Shown piece after piece: positions 8,230 through 16,436 of a stretch of DNA of 64,000 bases (within the stretch, counting starts at the first letter, position 1; the number at the start of each line of letters is the position of its first letter). The DNA comes from an uncultured Acetatifactor sp. (GTDB taxonomy: Bacteria; Bacillota; Clostridia; Lachnospirales; Lachnospiraceae). Under the pieces are notes generated by a model that was not told where the DNA came from, did no database searches, and saw nothing but the letters and a program-made list of their open reading frames with translations. Location: positions 7,117 to 71,116 of the forward strand of contig CAJTPN010000017.1 of the NCBI GenBank assembly GCA_910578185.1, given 5' to 3'. The translations under genes were made by a program, and so were the position numbers.

Positions 8230-9702
8230 ATGAATAAGAGCTCAAGTATAAGCGCTGCTCTTCGAATAACTGCATTTTTAATAGCATTACTTATCATGTT
8301 AAACCAGGTATATAAAATATTATGTTTTAAATATGGTGATGGCATCTTAGGTTTAAAAAAATTGTATGAATTCGATGATGACTCTATTGACGTGCTGGCG
8401 CTTGGAAGCAGTCATGCCTTTGAAGATATCAATACAGGCGTTTTGTTTCGCTCCTATGGAATTGCAGCATATATTTTGGCTGGAAGTGTACAGCCTTATT
8501 GGAATACCTATTATTATCTTGCTGAGGCACTGAAAACACAAACTCCCAGATTGGTTATTCTGGAAGCCTATGCATCTACTTTTGATTTTGATTATAGCGA
8601 TCATAGCAGAATTATTAAAAATAACCTTGGTCTGAGAAGTCCTGAAATATTATATTCATCCCTGAAGATATCAAGTCCGCAGGAAACATTTGATAATTAT
8701 TGGTTCAGCTATCGTCTATGGCATTCCAGATACTCGGAGCTGGGAGAATGGGATTTCGAAGCTTATTACCAAGTTCCGCTATACCAATATTATATGGGGT
8801 TTGGAATTAATTTTGCTACCACAGCATTTGAGGTACCGGAATTATCCGATTGTACCGACGCTTTACAGCTCACCAATAAAACTGAAACCTATTATAGAAA
8901 AATAATAGAACTTTGTATTAATCGTGACATCCCATTGTTAATAGTAGCGTCTCCTTATGTAGTCAACGACAGAGAGCAGAAATTGTTTCATCAGTCTGAA
9001 TTAATTGCTGATGAATACGGGGTAAATTTTATAAACTTTAATTCTGCGGAATACTATAATATGATGGAATTAGACTTTAATACCGATTTTGCGGATCGTG
9101 ACCATTTAAATTATATTGGTAATATAAAATATACCTATTTATTGGGAAAATTCCTTCGGGAGCAATATCTTCTTCCTGATCGCAGAGGGGAATCCGCTTA
9201 CAAGATATGGGAGCTTCATAGTAATGATGTATTAAATCGCACCTATAATCAGTTTTTAAAAGAAGAAAGTAACTTTAATGCATATTTGGAAAAACTGGAA
9301 AATAACAAAAGCAATTATACGATAGCTGTTATGGCTGTGAATTGCCCTGACAGCATCTCACAATATGCAGATGAATTGTCCGGCATTGGAATAGAAATTG
9401 GTGATTTTGGAAATGGAAGCTTGCACATTTTAAAGAGCGGTAAATTAGATTACCAGTCTCATGAAATAAGTTGGATTTTCAACGATAAAATAGGAAACAA
9501 TATGATACATATCCAACAAGACGCTGAATTTACTCATAATTCCTTTTCGCAAACCCATGAATTATTATGGAACGGAATTAATTATGTAAAAAATACCAAC
9601 GGCATTTATATTTTAGTTTATGACAATCTTTCAGAAACGCTTGTGGATATATGCTGTTTTTCTGAAAGCGCCGACGGCAGAATGGCAAAAGAAAACTTAT
9701 AA
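8230..9702 (+). CDS. SGNH-type acetyltransferase partner of the MBOAT protein
   Basis: 490 residues from ATG 8230. A longer frame begins at 8149 inside the MBOAT gene, but GAGGGGG precedes 8230 and an N-terminal membrane helix (ITAFLIALLIMLNQVYKI) starts just after it. 'DVLALGSSHAFEDINTG' carries the GxSxx nucleophile (Ser 60/61, His 62), and 'ADRDHLNYIGN' supplies the DxxH pair (Asp 289, His 292) of the SGNH hydrolase fold. In AlgJ/X and DltD-like proteins this fold takes the acyl group exported by MBOAT and places it on the polymer. Roughly 130 C-terminal residues look like an added beta domain, possibly glycan-binding. AT-rich, same operon as the MBOAT gene (19 bp gap). Confidence 0.85.
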   Translation: MNKSSSISAALRITAFLIALLIMLNQVYKILCFKYGDGILGLKKLYEFDDDSIDVLALGSSHAFEDINTGVLFRSYGIAAYILAGSVQPYWNTYYYLAEALKTQTPRLVILEAYASTFDFDYSDHSRIIKNNLGLRSPEILYSSLKISSPQETFDNYWFSYRLWHSRYSELGEWDFEAYYQVPLYQYYMGFGINFATTAFEVPELSDCTDALQLTNKTETYYRKIIELCINRDIPLLIVASPYVVNDREQKLFHQSELIADEYGVNFINFNSAEYYNMMELDFNTDFADRDHLNYIGNIKYTYLLGKFLREQYLLPDRRGESAYKIWELHSNDVLNRTYNQFLKEESNFNAYLEKLENNKSNYTIAVMAVNCPDSISQYADELSGIGIEIGDFGNGSLHILKSGKLDYQSHEISWIFNDKIGNNMIHIQQDAEFTHNSFSQTHELLWNGINYVKNTNGIYILVYDNLSETLVDICCFSESADGRMAKENL

Positions 9703-9747
9703 AAAGTAGTTCAAGAAAATGCCGCAGTCAAAGGAGGATTTGTTTTT

Positions 9748-11430
9748 ATGCATTGTGATAATGATAAAGTTTCCCCCATTCTGCTAATGACCACATACGC
9801 CTACCTGACGCTCCCCATCCTCCTGTTTTTCCTCTTCTGGCTCAAGTCATCGATTGGTATCCCGGCGGCGTTTCTTTTGCTGCTGGGGATGATTCTGTGT
9901 CTTAAAAATCATGATTTAAACCTTGGAAATCCTGTTTTCTCCAAGAACGCCCTGGTAAAACTTTGCGCCATTTTCTGTATTGTAGTGATCTGGGTTGTTC
10001 TGTCCGGTGTCGGAGGATACGTATGGCAGAATTCCGATCATCATGTGCGCAACGAAATTTTTAATGTAATGGTTCAAGATGCCTGGCCGCTACGCTCCAA
10101 TACCAGCGAAAGCATTCCGTTGGTCTATTATATCGGATACTGGCTGCCTGCGGCCGCCATAGGAAAGCTGTGCGGTCCGGAAATCGGATACCTGTTTCTG
10201 TTTTTATGGACAGCTTTTGGTATTTTATTGTGCTATGCACTGATTTGCCTGAAGAGACAAAAGATTTCGGTGTGGCCCTTGTTGGTTTTCCTCTTTTTCA
10301 GCGGCCTAGACTGCGTGGGAACCATTCTTGTCCAGGCGGAACCTTTCCAGATATTTGGCATAGAGCATCTGGAAGCCTGGTCGCTGCACTTCCAGTATTC
10401 TTCCATGACGACGCAGCTTTTCTGGGTTTTTAATCAATCCGTACCCGCATGGCTTGCCTGCACTCTTGTATTCTATTTTGAACGCCCTCAAAATATGTTA
10501 TTTACACTTTCATTATTGTTATTGGTATCCAGTTTTCCCTTTATCGGGCTAATTCCTTTTGCAGTATATTTCATGATTAAGCGATCTTTTTGGCATGACA
10601 CCTATCCTCACGTACACTGCTTGATCAGAGACATTTGGAAAAACTGGGCCAGTGTGCAAAATCTACTTGCGGCGCCGGCGATCTGCGGCATTTGCGGGCT
10701 GTATCTGTCCGGAAATGAAGCTCTGTCAGGGACGGTTGGGATATTGTATACAGAAGAAGGAAGATTTAGAATCGAACTAATATTGATTGCTTTCATCGGA
10801 ATTGGGGGAGGCTTTTGTGTCTGCGCCCAACTTGCACTGCATGGTTTCGGAAAATACCTGAAAGCAATGGGACTATCGGCTGCAGCACTCTTTCTCTTCT
10901 CCAGGCTTTGCACCTTTGATTATCCAGAATGGTGGGCGCTTCCTTTTATATGGGTGAATCTGACGCTCTTTTATTTCCTGGAGGCAGGAATATTCCTATT
11001 GATTCTCTCACCAATGGTATCGGACAGGCCGCTGCTGCGTTTAAACGCCCTGTGTCTGTATCTGATTCCGTTGATTCGTATAGGTTATTCTTGTGATTTC
11101 TGTATGCGCGCCTCCATCCCCGGACTATTCCTGGTTCTCTTGTGGTGTATTGAGGCCTTATCTCAGGGAAAGGCTTTCCTTTGTCCTGACAAGCTTTACC
11201 TGGAAAAAAACGTTTCCGTCCAGCCTCCTATGGCAAAGCGCAGAGCCATCGCACTGCTGGCAATTCTGTTGTTAGTCGGCAGCATAACACCTTTACACGA
11301 ATGGAAAAGAACTTATGTGAATACATTTCATTACTATGAACCCTACTCTGTTTCCGAGGAAGAACTTTTTCAGGGACCAAATGTGCGAGGCAATCCGGAA
11401 AGCGTTTTCTGGCAATACCTGTCAAGATAA
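9748..11430 (+). CDS. Polytopic membrane protein, unknown function (GT-C-like topology)
   Basis: 560 residues with some 12-14 hydrophobic helices and a short soluble C-terminus after residue 530. ATG 9748 lies behind a perfect AAAGGAGG. The first outer loop has 'QNSDHHVRNEIFNVMVQDAWPL', an Asp-containing loop followed by a 'WP' motif, as seen in GT-C-like membrane glycosyltransferases; no firm signature was recognised. It is the last gene of the operon, before a strong bidirectional terminator. Base composition is visibly richer in G+C than the eight preceding genes, so it may belong to the host background rather than to the acquired segment. A glycan polymerase or a GT-C transferase are the leading guesses. 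Confidence 0.6.
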   Translation: MHCDNDKVSPILLMTTYAYLTLPILLFFLFWLKSSIGIPAAFLLLLGMILCLKNHDLNLGNPVFSKNALVKLCAIFCIVVIWVVLSGVGGYVWQNSDHHVRNEIFNVMVQDAWPLRSNTSESIPLVYYIGYWLPAAAIGKLCGPEIGYLFLFLWTAFGILLCYALICLKRQKISVWPLLVFLFFSGLDCVGTILVQAEPFQIFGIEHLEAWSLHFQYSSMTTQLFWVFNQSVPAWLACTLVFYFERPQNMLFTLSLLLLVSSFPFIGLIPFAVYFMIKRSFWHDTYPHVHCLIRDIWKNWASVQNLLAAPAICGICGLYLSGNEALSGTVGILYTEEGRFRIELILIAFIGIGGGFCVCAQLALHGFGKYLKAMGLSAAALFLFSRLCTFDYPEWWALPFIWVNLTLFYFLEAGIFLLILSPMVSDRPLLRLNALCLYLIPLIRIGYSCDFCMRASIPGLFLVLLWCIEALSQGKAFLCPDKLYLEKNVSVQPPMAKRRAIALLAILLLVGSITPLHEWKRTYVNTFHYYEPYSVSEEELFQGPNVRGNPESVFWQYLSR

Positions 11431-11490
11431 TTAAAATGTAAAACAGATCAAATGTTATCTTAATAAAGATTATTCTCGGTATGTTAACGC

Positions 11491-11530
11491 CAAAAACCGG
11501 AAACCAAAATGCATTTGGTTTCCGGCTCCC
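11491..11530. terminator. Bidirectional rho-independent terminator
   Basis: A perfect 12-bp stem (11497-11508 with 11514-11525; arms CCGGAAACCAAA and TTTGGTTTCCGG) closes a 5-base loop. On the + strand it is followed by CTCCCTTTT; on the - strand by a TTTTT run (11496-11492). It sits between convergent genes ending at 11430 (+) and 11562 (-) and should stop both. Confidence 0.85.
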
Positions 11531-11561
11531 TTTTACAATCAATTTGAATCCTCTACGCTTA

Positions 11562-13049
11562 TTATTTAAATTTTACAACCCAATATCCCTTTTTTGGTGA
11601 TCCAATTCGATAAAGCAATCCTTTCTCCTTTAACTTCCTGATATTGCTTTCCACTTTTCTTGCTGAAATACCAACCCTTTCCGAGAGCATGGCGGCGGAA
11701 AGCGCAGGTTCCTGTTGCAGATATAACATGATTAGTCTTTGGTTCTTTGTCAATTCGTTTGTTTTATCTTCTTCTATCCATGCACCCGCTCTTTCTCCGA
11801 CCCTTTCTCCGACCCTTTCTCCGCCCCTTTCTCCGACCCGCATGAAATTTTCGCTGAAAAGCTCCGCATCATATGAATAATCGTTATTTAAAGGAACAAT
11901 AATTTTAAAGATATCGCTCTCCAAAAGTCTGGGGTTCTTACCAGAATACCTCTTGCTGTATTTAAAAAGGTTTCTTGTACCTGACCCTAACTCATCAGCA
12001 TTCCCAATTTGATTAAAGAAAGATGCAATTAGCGGATTTTTTGGTGCAGGCATCAGATTTTCAGGAGTTATTTCCCCTTCTTTTGCCGCCCGACAAGCAT
12101 TTTCAACATACATTTGGTTTTCTTCTATTATAAACTTTGCTATAAACGGGCTGGAATATTCCCGATGTATAAGTGTATTTGCAAGCATTTCACGGGTAAT
12201 CTTATCTCTCAGGCTAATATTTCGATTATCCTCCAAATAAAATTTATCCCATAAATGTTTTCTGGCAAATGCCATAAGCGCATCAAAGCTTTCCACCAGA
12301 TTGGATTTGATAATCTCCCGGTCATCATAACGGTCCTTATTAACCTTCCGCAATATTGCGTCTGTTTTATATGCAGGGCAAATGGATTGTATCACCTCAT
12401 CCCTTCCCAGAAGCATAATTGCGGCCAAATTAAACCCCTTCTCACCGGTAGAAAAATCTTCACCACAGAGTCCGGCACTTTTCAATAGCTCATCATCATC
12501 CATGTCCTTCCAAGGATGTTCCTGACGTTTATTCAGCGCCCGCTTCCGGCATACGGACAGCAAATCCAACCGTAAATGCTCCTTTTTCACATATGGATAG
12601 ATTTTTTTCTCCGTAAAAACATTCTGTTTTCGAATATACATTGCCGCAATCTGTCCTGTTGCAGTCACCTTCACATCCGAATCCCCTACCCTGTCATATA
12701 TTACCTTCTTATAACAATGCACTTCAGAACTTGGCGGTACATGAATATGAATAATACATTTGCCCTCAAGTATAACCTTTTCCGGAGCAAGGTAGATAGT
12801 CGGAGTGATTACATCAGCGTTACTGACCATTTTAATGAAATTTTTCATCATATCCGGAACAGCTGACTCTGGAAGTCCGGATACCATTCCATTATCTAAC
12901 ACTCCCAGAAAAATATCCCCTCCAAAACGGTTTAAAAACGAGCATACCGTCTCATAGGTATCTGCGCCTATTCCATTTCCACAACGCTTAAACTCAACCG
13001 CCGTATTTTCTCCTAATTCCAGAATGGACATCAACTGTTCCTGTGTCAC
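11562..13049 (-). CDS. AlbA_2 (Schlafen-type) and HATPase-like transcriptional regulator
   Basis: 495 residues, GTG start at 13049 with AGGGGG upstream. The N-terminal 'LELGENTAVEFKRCGNGIGADTYETVCSFLNRFGGDIFLGVLDNGMVSGL' is a typical AlbA_2 domain (putative nucleic-acid binding, COG2865 group). The middle holds 'REMLANTLIHREYSSPFIAKFIIEENQMYVENA' and 'SGTRNLFKYSKRY', the ATPase-like half of that family. The last 70 residues form a winged helix (TKNQRLIMLYLQQEPALSA then VESNIRKLKEKGLLYRIGSPKKGYWVV). Before the winged helix is a run of RVGE repeats encoded by a 12-bp tandem repeat. Often chromosomal and stand-alone; targets unknown. A promoter with 17-bp spacing lies upstream. Confidence 0.85.
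   Translation of the reverse strand: MTQEQLMSILELGENTAVEFKRCGNGIGADTYETVCSFLNRFGGDIFLGVLDNGMVSGLPESAVPDMMKNFIKMVSNADVITPTIYLAPEKVILEGKCIIHIHVPPSSEVHCYKKVIYDRVGDSDVKVTATGQIAAMYIRKQNVFTEKKIYPYVKKEHLRLDLLSVCRKRALNKRQEHPWKDMDDDELLKSAGLCGEDFSTGEKGFNLAAIMLLGRDEVIQSICPAYKTDAILRKVNKDRYDDREIIKSNLVESFDALMAFARKHLWDKFYLEDNRNISLRDKITREMLANTLIHREYSSPFIAKFIIEENQMYVENACRAAKEGEITPENLMPAPKNPLIASFFNQIGNADELGSGTRNLFKYSKRYSGKNPRLLESDIFKIIVPLNNDYSYDAELFSENFMRVGERGGERVGERVGERAGAWIEEDKTNELTKNQRLIMLYLQQEPALSAAMLSERVGISARKVESNIRKLKEKGLLYRIGSPKKGYWVVKFK
11791..11838 (-). repeat. In-frame 12-bp tandem repeat, four copies
   Basis: Units CTTTCTCCGACC occur at 11791, 11803, 11815 (one base changed) and 11827. In the regulator gene they encode a GERV/GERA-type charged linker between the ATPase-like and winged-helix parts. 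Length is a multiple of three, so copy-number change would keep the frame. Confidence 0.9.
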
Positions 13050-13118
13050 CTGATGTTCCCCCTTTCCATATCAAAATACCCCGGCCAATCGTTCTTTATA
13101 ATCATTGTCTCTATGGTA

Positions 13119-13147
13119 ATTTTACTATAGTTTAAACCAATTCTCAA
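13119..13147 (-). promoter_or_regulatory. Sigma-A-like promoter of the AlbA_2 regulator gene
   Basis: On the - strand TTGAGA (13147-13142), a 17-bp spacer and TAAAAT (13124-13119) lie about 70 bp before the GTG start. The spacing is ideal and both hexamers are near consensus. Confidence 0.55.
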
Positions 13148-13266
13148 CAGAAAATCCATTATTAGAAAAATGCATATTTATAATTCTTAAGACTCTTCCC
13201 ACATCCCCATTTATAGCACAATTCTTGGCATATCCAACCGCAATTCCATCTCCTTATGACACTTCA

Positions 13267-13614
13267 TCAAACCAGTATCTTCTCCAAGGCCTTACCCTTT
13301 GCCAAATCATCCACCATTTTATCCAGGCATCTAATATCACGCATCAGCGGTTCCTGAATGGACTCTACTCTAACACCACATACCACACCTTTAATCAATT
13401 TTCTGTTTTCATTCAGGCAAGGTGCGTTTTGAAAAAACTCCCCGTAGGTAACCGATGATCCGGCCAGTTGATCCAGATCCTCCTGAGAATATCCGGTAAG
13501 CCACCGAATCACCTGATCCACCTCTTCTTTTCGTCGATTTTTCTTAACTGCTTTATTAACCAGCAACGGATATATTTTTGAAAAGTACATCCCATATACT
13601 TTTTCGTTTTCCAT
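13267..13614 (-). CDS. DUF2200 family protein
   Basis: 115 residues, the full family length. 'YGMYFSKIYPLLVNKAVKKNRRKEEVDQVIRWLTGYSQ', 'YGEFFQNAPCLNENRKLIKGVVCGVRVESIQEPLMRDIRCLDKMVDDLAKGKALEKIL' match the DUF2200 pattern from end to end. The function of the family is not known; members are small cytoplasmic proteins. It stands alone between the AlbA_2 regulator and the galactose operon, all on the - strand, with 217 bp to the next gene, so it is probably its own unit. Confidence 0.85.
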   Translation of the reverse strand: MENEKVYGMYFSKIYPLLVNKAVKKNRRKEEVDQVIRWLTGYSQEDLDQLAGSSVTYGEFFQNAPCLNENRKLIKGVVCGVRVESIQEPLMRDIRCLDKMVDDLAKGKALEKILV

Positions 13615-13795
13615 TTCGCCGCTTCCCTTCCCATCTTATTTTTTGCATTTGTTCGGCACTTTTATCTGGCCCTTGTCCTTTCTATCCCTAACCATTCATC
13701 CATTTCCCACCTCTTGTACTCGTCTTTCAACTGCATTTAGGAATATACAGGGAAATGGGGATAGCTTTTTCTGGCGTTTTCTTAGAAGGTGATAT

Positions 13796-15592
13796 TTATT
13801 CTAAATCTATTTTCGTCACTGCCGCCTCACGATTCAAAGGATTGCGCTTTTTATAGTCAAACAGTACAAACGCAAGCCCACGCGCTATGGGTTCCTTATG
13901 CCTACTCGCAACCGCTCCCCACTTGTCATAACACTCTGCCATCTGCCTCTCATCCCACACAGGATATGAAAAAGGTTCCAGATGTGTCATTTTACTGAGC
14001 TGCTTCCAATCATATCCGGCATAGTCCGACAGAAAACGACGGTTTTGCGCTTCTGCCTGATAGAAGGCGCGAACGGTATCTTTATGGTTCGACAATTCCG
14101 CTGCAAAATCCGGCCTGGTCTTAGGTTTCTCGCGCAGGTACATGTCAAAGGTCAGAAGCTCACGATAGGCTTCCAGCCGTTTGCCGTCCTGCCAGGCCGC
14201 AAAGGCAAGCAAAACCTGATAGCGGTAAATTCTGGAAGAAGTCACTGTCAGACAGCTATTTTGCCGATAATAGTCCGCCAAAGCCTCATACATGGCAAAG
14301 GGACTGGAAAATGCCTTCTCCAGGAAAGGCAGTGTGTGGGTAAATTGGGCACTGTTATAATACAGCTCAACCATTTCTTCGACATTTTTCAGCCGCAGAA
14401 CCTCTTCATAGGAAAGCCACTTGGTCGCCAACACTTCGTAGGGTGGTCCATCCAAGTAGCGAATCCCATATTCCTCCGCTCTTTCCCACATTTCGGAGCC
14501 CTTCAACACTTTCAGAAATCCCAGCTGCAGCTGATCAGGGTCCATGGCATAAACCCGATTAAAGGATTCCACAAAGCTGTCATAATTCTCATAGGGCAGT
14601 CCGGCGATCAGATCAAGGTGCTGGTGAATATTTCTAACGCTGCGAATGGCCCCTACGTTTTTTTCCAGCTGTTCCAGATTGGTCATTCGTCTGACGGCAT
14701 GCAGGGTCTCTTTATTCACCGATTGCACTCCGATTTCCAGCTGTGCCAGACCAGGGCGAAAGCTTTTTAACAATTCAATTTCATCCGCCCTTAAAAGGTC
14801 GGCGGAAATCTCAAAGTGAAAGTTTGTGACGCCATTGTCATGTTTGCTTATGTATTGCCAAATGGCCATAGCATGATCATGATCGCAGTTAAAAGTCCTG
14901 TCCACAAATTTAACCTGTTTCACATGATGATCCAAAAAAAACTGAAGTTCCTTCCGCACCGTCTCTATATTTCTCAGACGCACCGTCTTATCTATGGAGG
15001 AAAGACAATAGCTGCAGCGAAAGGGGCAGCCTCGGCTGCTCTCATAATAGATAATCTTATTCTCAAAGGGCGCCAAATCGCCGTAAGGAAAGGGAAGTGA
15101 ATCCGGATCTGCCAAAGGCCGGGAAGGCGTACACCCCTCTGGCAGGTAAAGCCCCCTGATATCTTTCGGCAGCGGAACCTTATGTCCGGTGCCGAAAGAT
15201 ACATAATATTGCAGCAGTTCCCGAAAAGTTTCTTCTCCTTCCCCTGTCATGATTCCCGTAAGCTGAGGATATTTTTTTAATATGACATTTGCGTCATATG
15301 ACACTTCTGGTCCTCCCAGCCAAAGTACCGTATCCGGCAGCAGCTTGGGAAGTTCCGCCAAAAGCTCCTGAACCGTCCGCCAATTCCAGATATAGCAGGA
15401 AAATCCCACTGCATCCGGTTTTCTCCTGTAAATATCCGCCAAAATTTCCTGAATTGGCTGATTAACAGTGTATTCCGCCAGCTCAACGGATTGCCGCAGC
15501 CCTTCTCCCACATGGGCACGCAGGCTGTAAATGGCCAAATTGGAATGTATGTACTTAGCGTTTATCGCCGCCAGCAAAAAATTAAAGGCCAA
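13796..15592 (-). CDS. B12-binding domain radical SAM protein (DUF4080 C-terminus)
   Basis: 598 residues from TTG 15592. I reject the ATG at 15637: it would overlap the previous gene by 56 bp, while the TTG has GGAGG seven bases upstream and the conserved B12-binding domain begins right there (AFNFLLAAINAKYIHSNLAIYSL). The radical SAM motif GCPFRCSYC gives cysteines at about 189, 193 and 196 for the 4Fe-4S cluster. A cobalamin-binding Rossmann-type region precedes it and a long DUF4080-like region follows. Such proteins are probably methylating or rearranging enzymes, substrate unknown. The 11-bp overlap with the phosphoesterase gene shows translational coupling and co-transcription with galK-galT. 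Confidence 0.88.
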   Translation of the reverse strand: MAFNFLLAAINAKYIHSNLAIYSLRAHVGEGLRQSVELAEYTVNQPIQEILADIYRRKPDAVGFSCYIWNWRTVQELLAELPKLLPDTVLWLGGPEVSYDANVILKKYPQLTGIMTGEGEETFRELLQYYVSFGTGHKVPLPKDIRGLYLPEGCTPSRPLADPDSLPFPYGDLAPFENKIIYYESSRGCPFRCSYCLSSIDKTVRLRNIETVRKELQFFLDHHVKQVKFVDRTFNCDHDHAMAIWQYISKHDNGVTNFHFEISADLLRADEIELLKSFRPGLAQLEIGVQSVNKETLHAVRRMTNLEQLEKNVGAIRSVRNIHQHLDLIAGLPYENYDSFVESFNRVYAMDPDQLQLGFLKVLKGSEMWERAEEYGIRYLDGPPYEVLATKWLSYEEVLRLKNVEEMVELYYNSAQFTHTLPFLEKAFSSPFAMYEALADYYRQNSCLTVTSSRIYRYQVLLAFAAWQDGKRLEAYRELLTFDMYLREKPKTRPDFAAELSNHKDTVRAFYQAEAQNRRFLSDYAGYDWKQLSKMTHLEPFSYPVWDERQMAECYDKWGAVASRHKEPIARGLAFVLFDYKKRNPLNREAAVTKIDLE

Positions 15593-16436
15593 ATCGTTCC
15601 TCCAGTCTTCTCCATGCTTCCTCCGGCATCCGGGCAATGGAACCGATTCCTGTCTCTGCGGCTTCCTGTTCCATTGCTACAATACACTTGTAAAAGTAGT
15701 TAATTCCTGTAACAAGAGTCTTCTTCAGCGCCTTATTTAATGTCATACCCAGTTCATCCAGACCGCTTTCCGTAAAAGCCTTTAAGTATGTCTCTACATC
15801 ATAGGGAATTGACACTAATTCAGCCTCCCATTTCTCATGGGTTCCTGTCAGCACGGCAAACGGCACTTGTCCTCCCACTCCGTCAATCGCCAAGCCCAAT
15901 GCCCCCGGATTGATATAGGTCTTGCCCTGCTGCCTGTAAATTTCCTGATGATGACTGTGACCCCCAAGCAGATAATCATTTTGCAGCTCTTGCATAACTT
16001 GTTTCCGCAGACCGGCCTCCTCCTTCACGTTTCCCCGAATTCTGCCCGGGATCCCGTGACAGATATACAGCGTTGGACAGCCTTCTATCTTCACCTCCCT
16101 CTCCGAGGGAAGCGAAGCAAAAAACGCCATATCTCCATCTGTCATCCGCTGCAGAGTATAATGCAACGCCCCGTTGGCAGAAGACGGTTTCCAGCCCTTT
16201 GGATTTCCTATATTGTCCAGCAGATATTCCTCCCGGTTTCCCCTGATCATATGACAGTGATACTTGTCTCGCATATTGTAAAGAAGTTCCATGACACGTT
16301 CCGGATAAGGTCCGTCTGTCACATAATCCCCAAGGCAGATCACCCCGTCTACGGGATGATCACTCAAATATGCAAGAAACGCCTGCATCGCCATATAATT
16401 TCCATGGATGTCGCTGAGCAGCGCCAACTTTGTCAT
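15582..16436 (-). CDS. Calcineurin-like metallophosphoesterase
   Basis: 284 residues. Metal-binding motifs are in order: 'LLSDIHGNYMAM' (DxH, residues 8-10), 'VICLGDYVTDGPYP' (GD), 'MIRGNREEYL' (GNxE in place of the common GNHE), and 'LGGHSHHQEIY' then 'YINPGALGLAIDG' (GHxH). Members hydrolyse phosphomono- or diesters, including dinucleotide polyphosphates, but the substrate is not clear here. Its ATG overlaps the galT stop by 4 bp (ATGA), so it is translationally coupled to galT. A phosphoesterase in a galactose operon could relieve sugar-phosphate stress, which is only an inference. Confidence 0.88.
   Translation of the reverse strand: MTKLALLSDIHGNYMAMQAFLAYLSDHPVDGVICLGDYVTDGPYPERVMELLYNMRDKYHCHMIRGNREEYLLDNIGNPKGWKPSSANGALHYTLQRMTDGDMAFFASLPSEREVKIEGCPTLYICHGIPGRIRGNVKEEAGLRKQVMQELQNDYLLGGHSHHQEIYRQQGKTYINPGALGLAIDGVGGQVPFAVLTGTHEKWEAELVSIPYDVETYLKAFTESGLDELGMTLNKALKKTLVTGINYFYKCIVAMEQEAAETGIGSIARMPEEAWRRLEERFGL

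Noticed and set aside
11791..11838. CRISPR-like repeat
   Set aside because: Units are 12 bp, directly adjacent with no spacers, and inside a coding frame. No CRISPR array or cas gene is in the window.
13982..14770. Long + strand open frame (262 codons) opposite the radical SAM gene
   Set aside because: It is the antisense shadow of a gene with clear cysteine motifs and family match; no ribosome binding site and no domain. The same holds for long antisense frames at 15837, 18135, 24907, 27787 and 32800.
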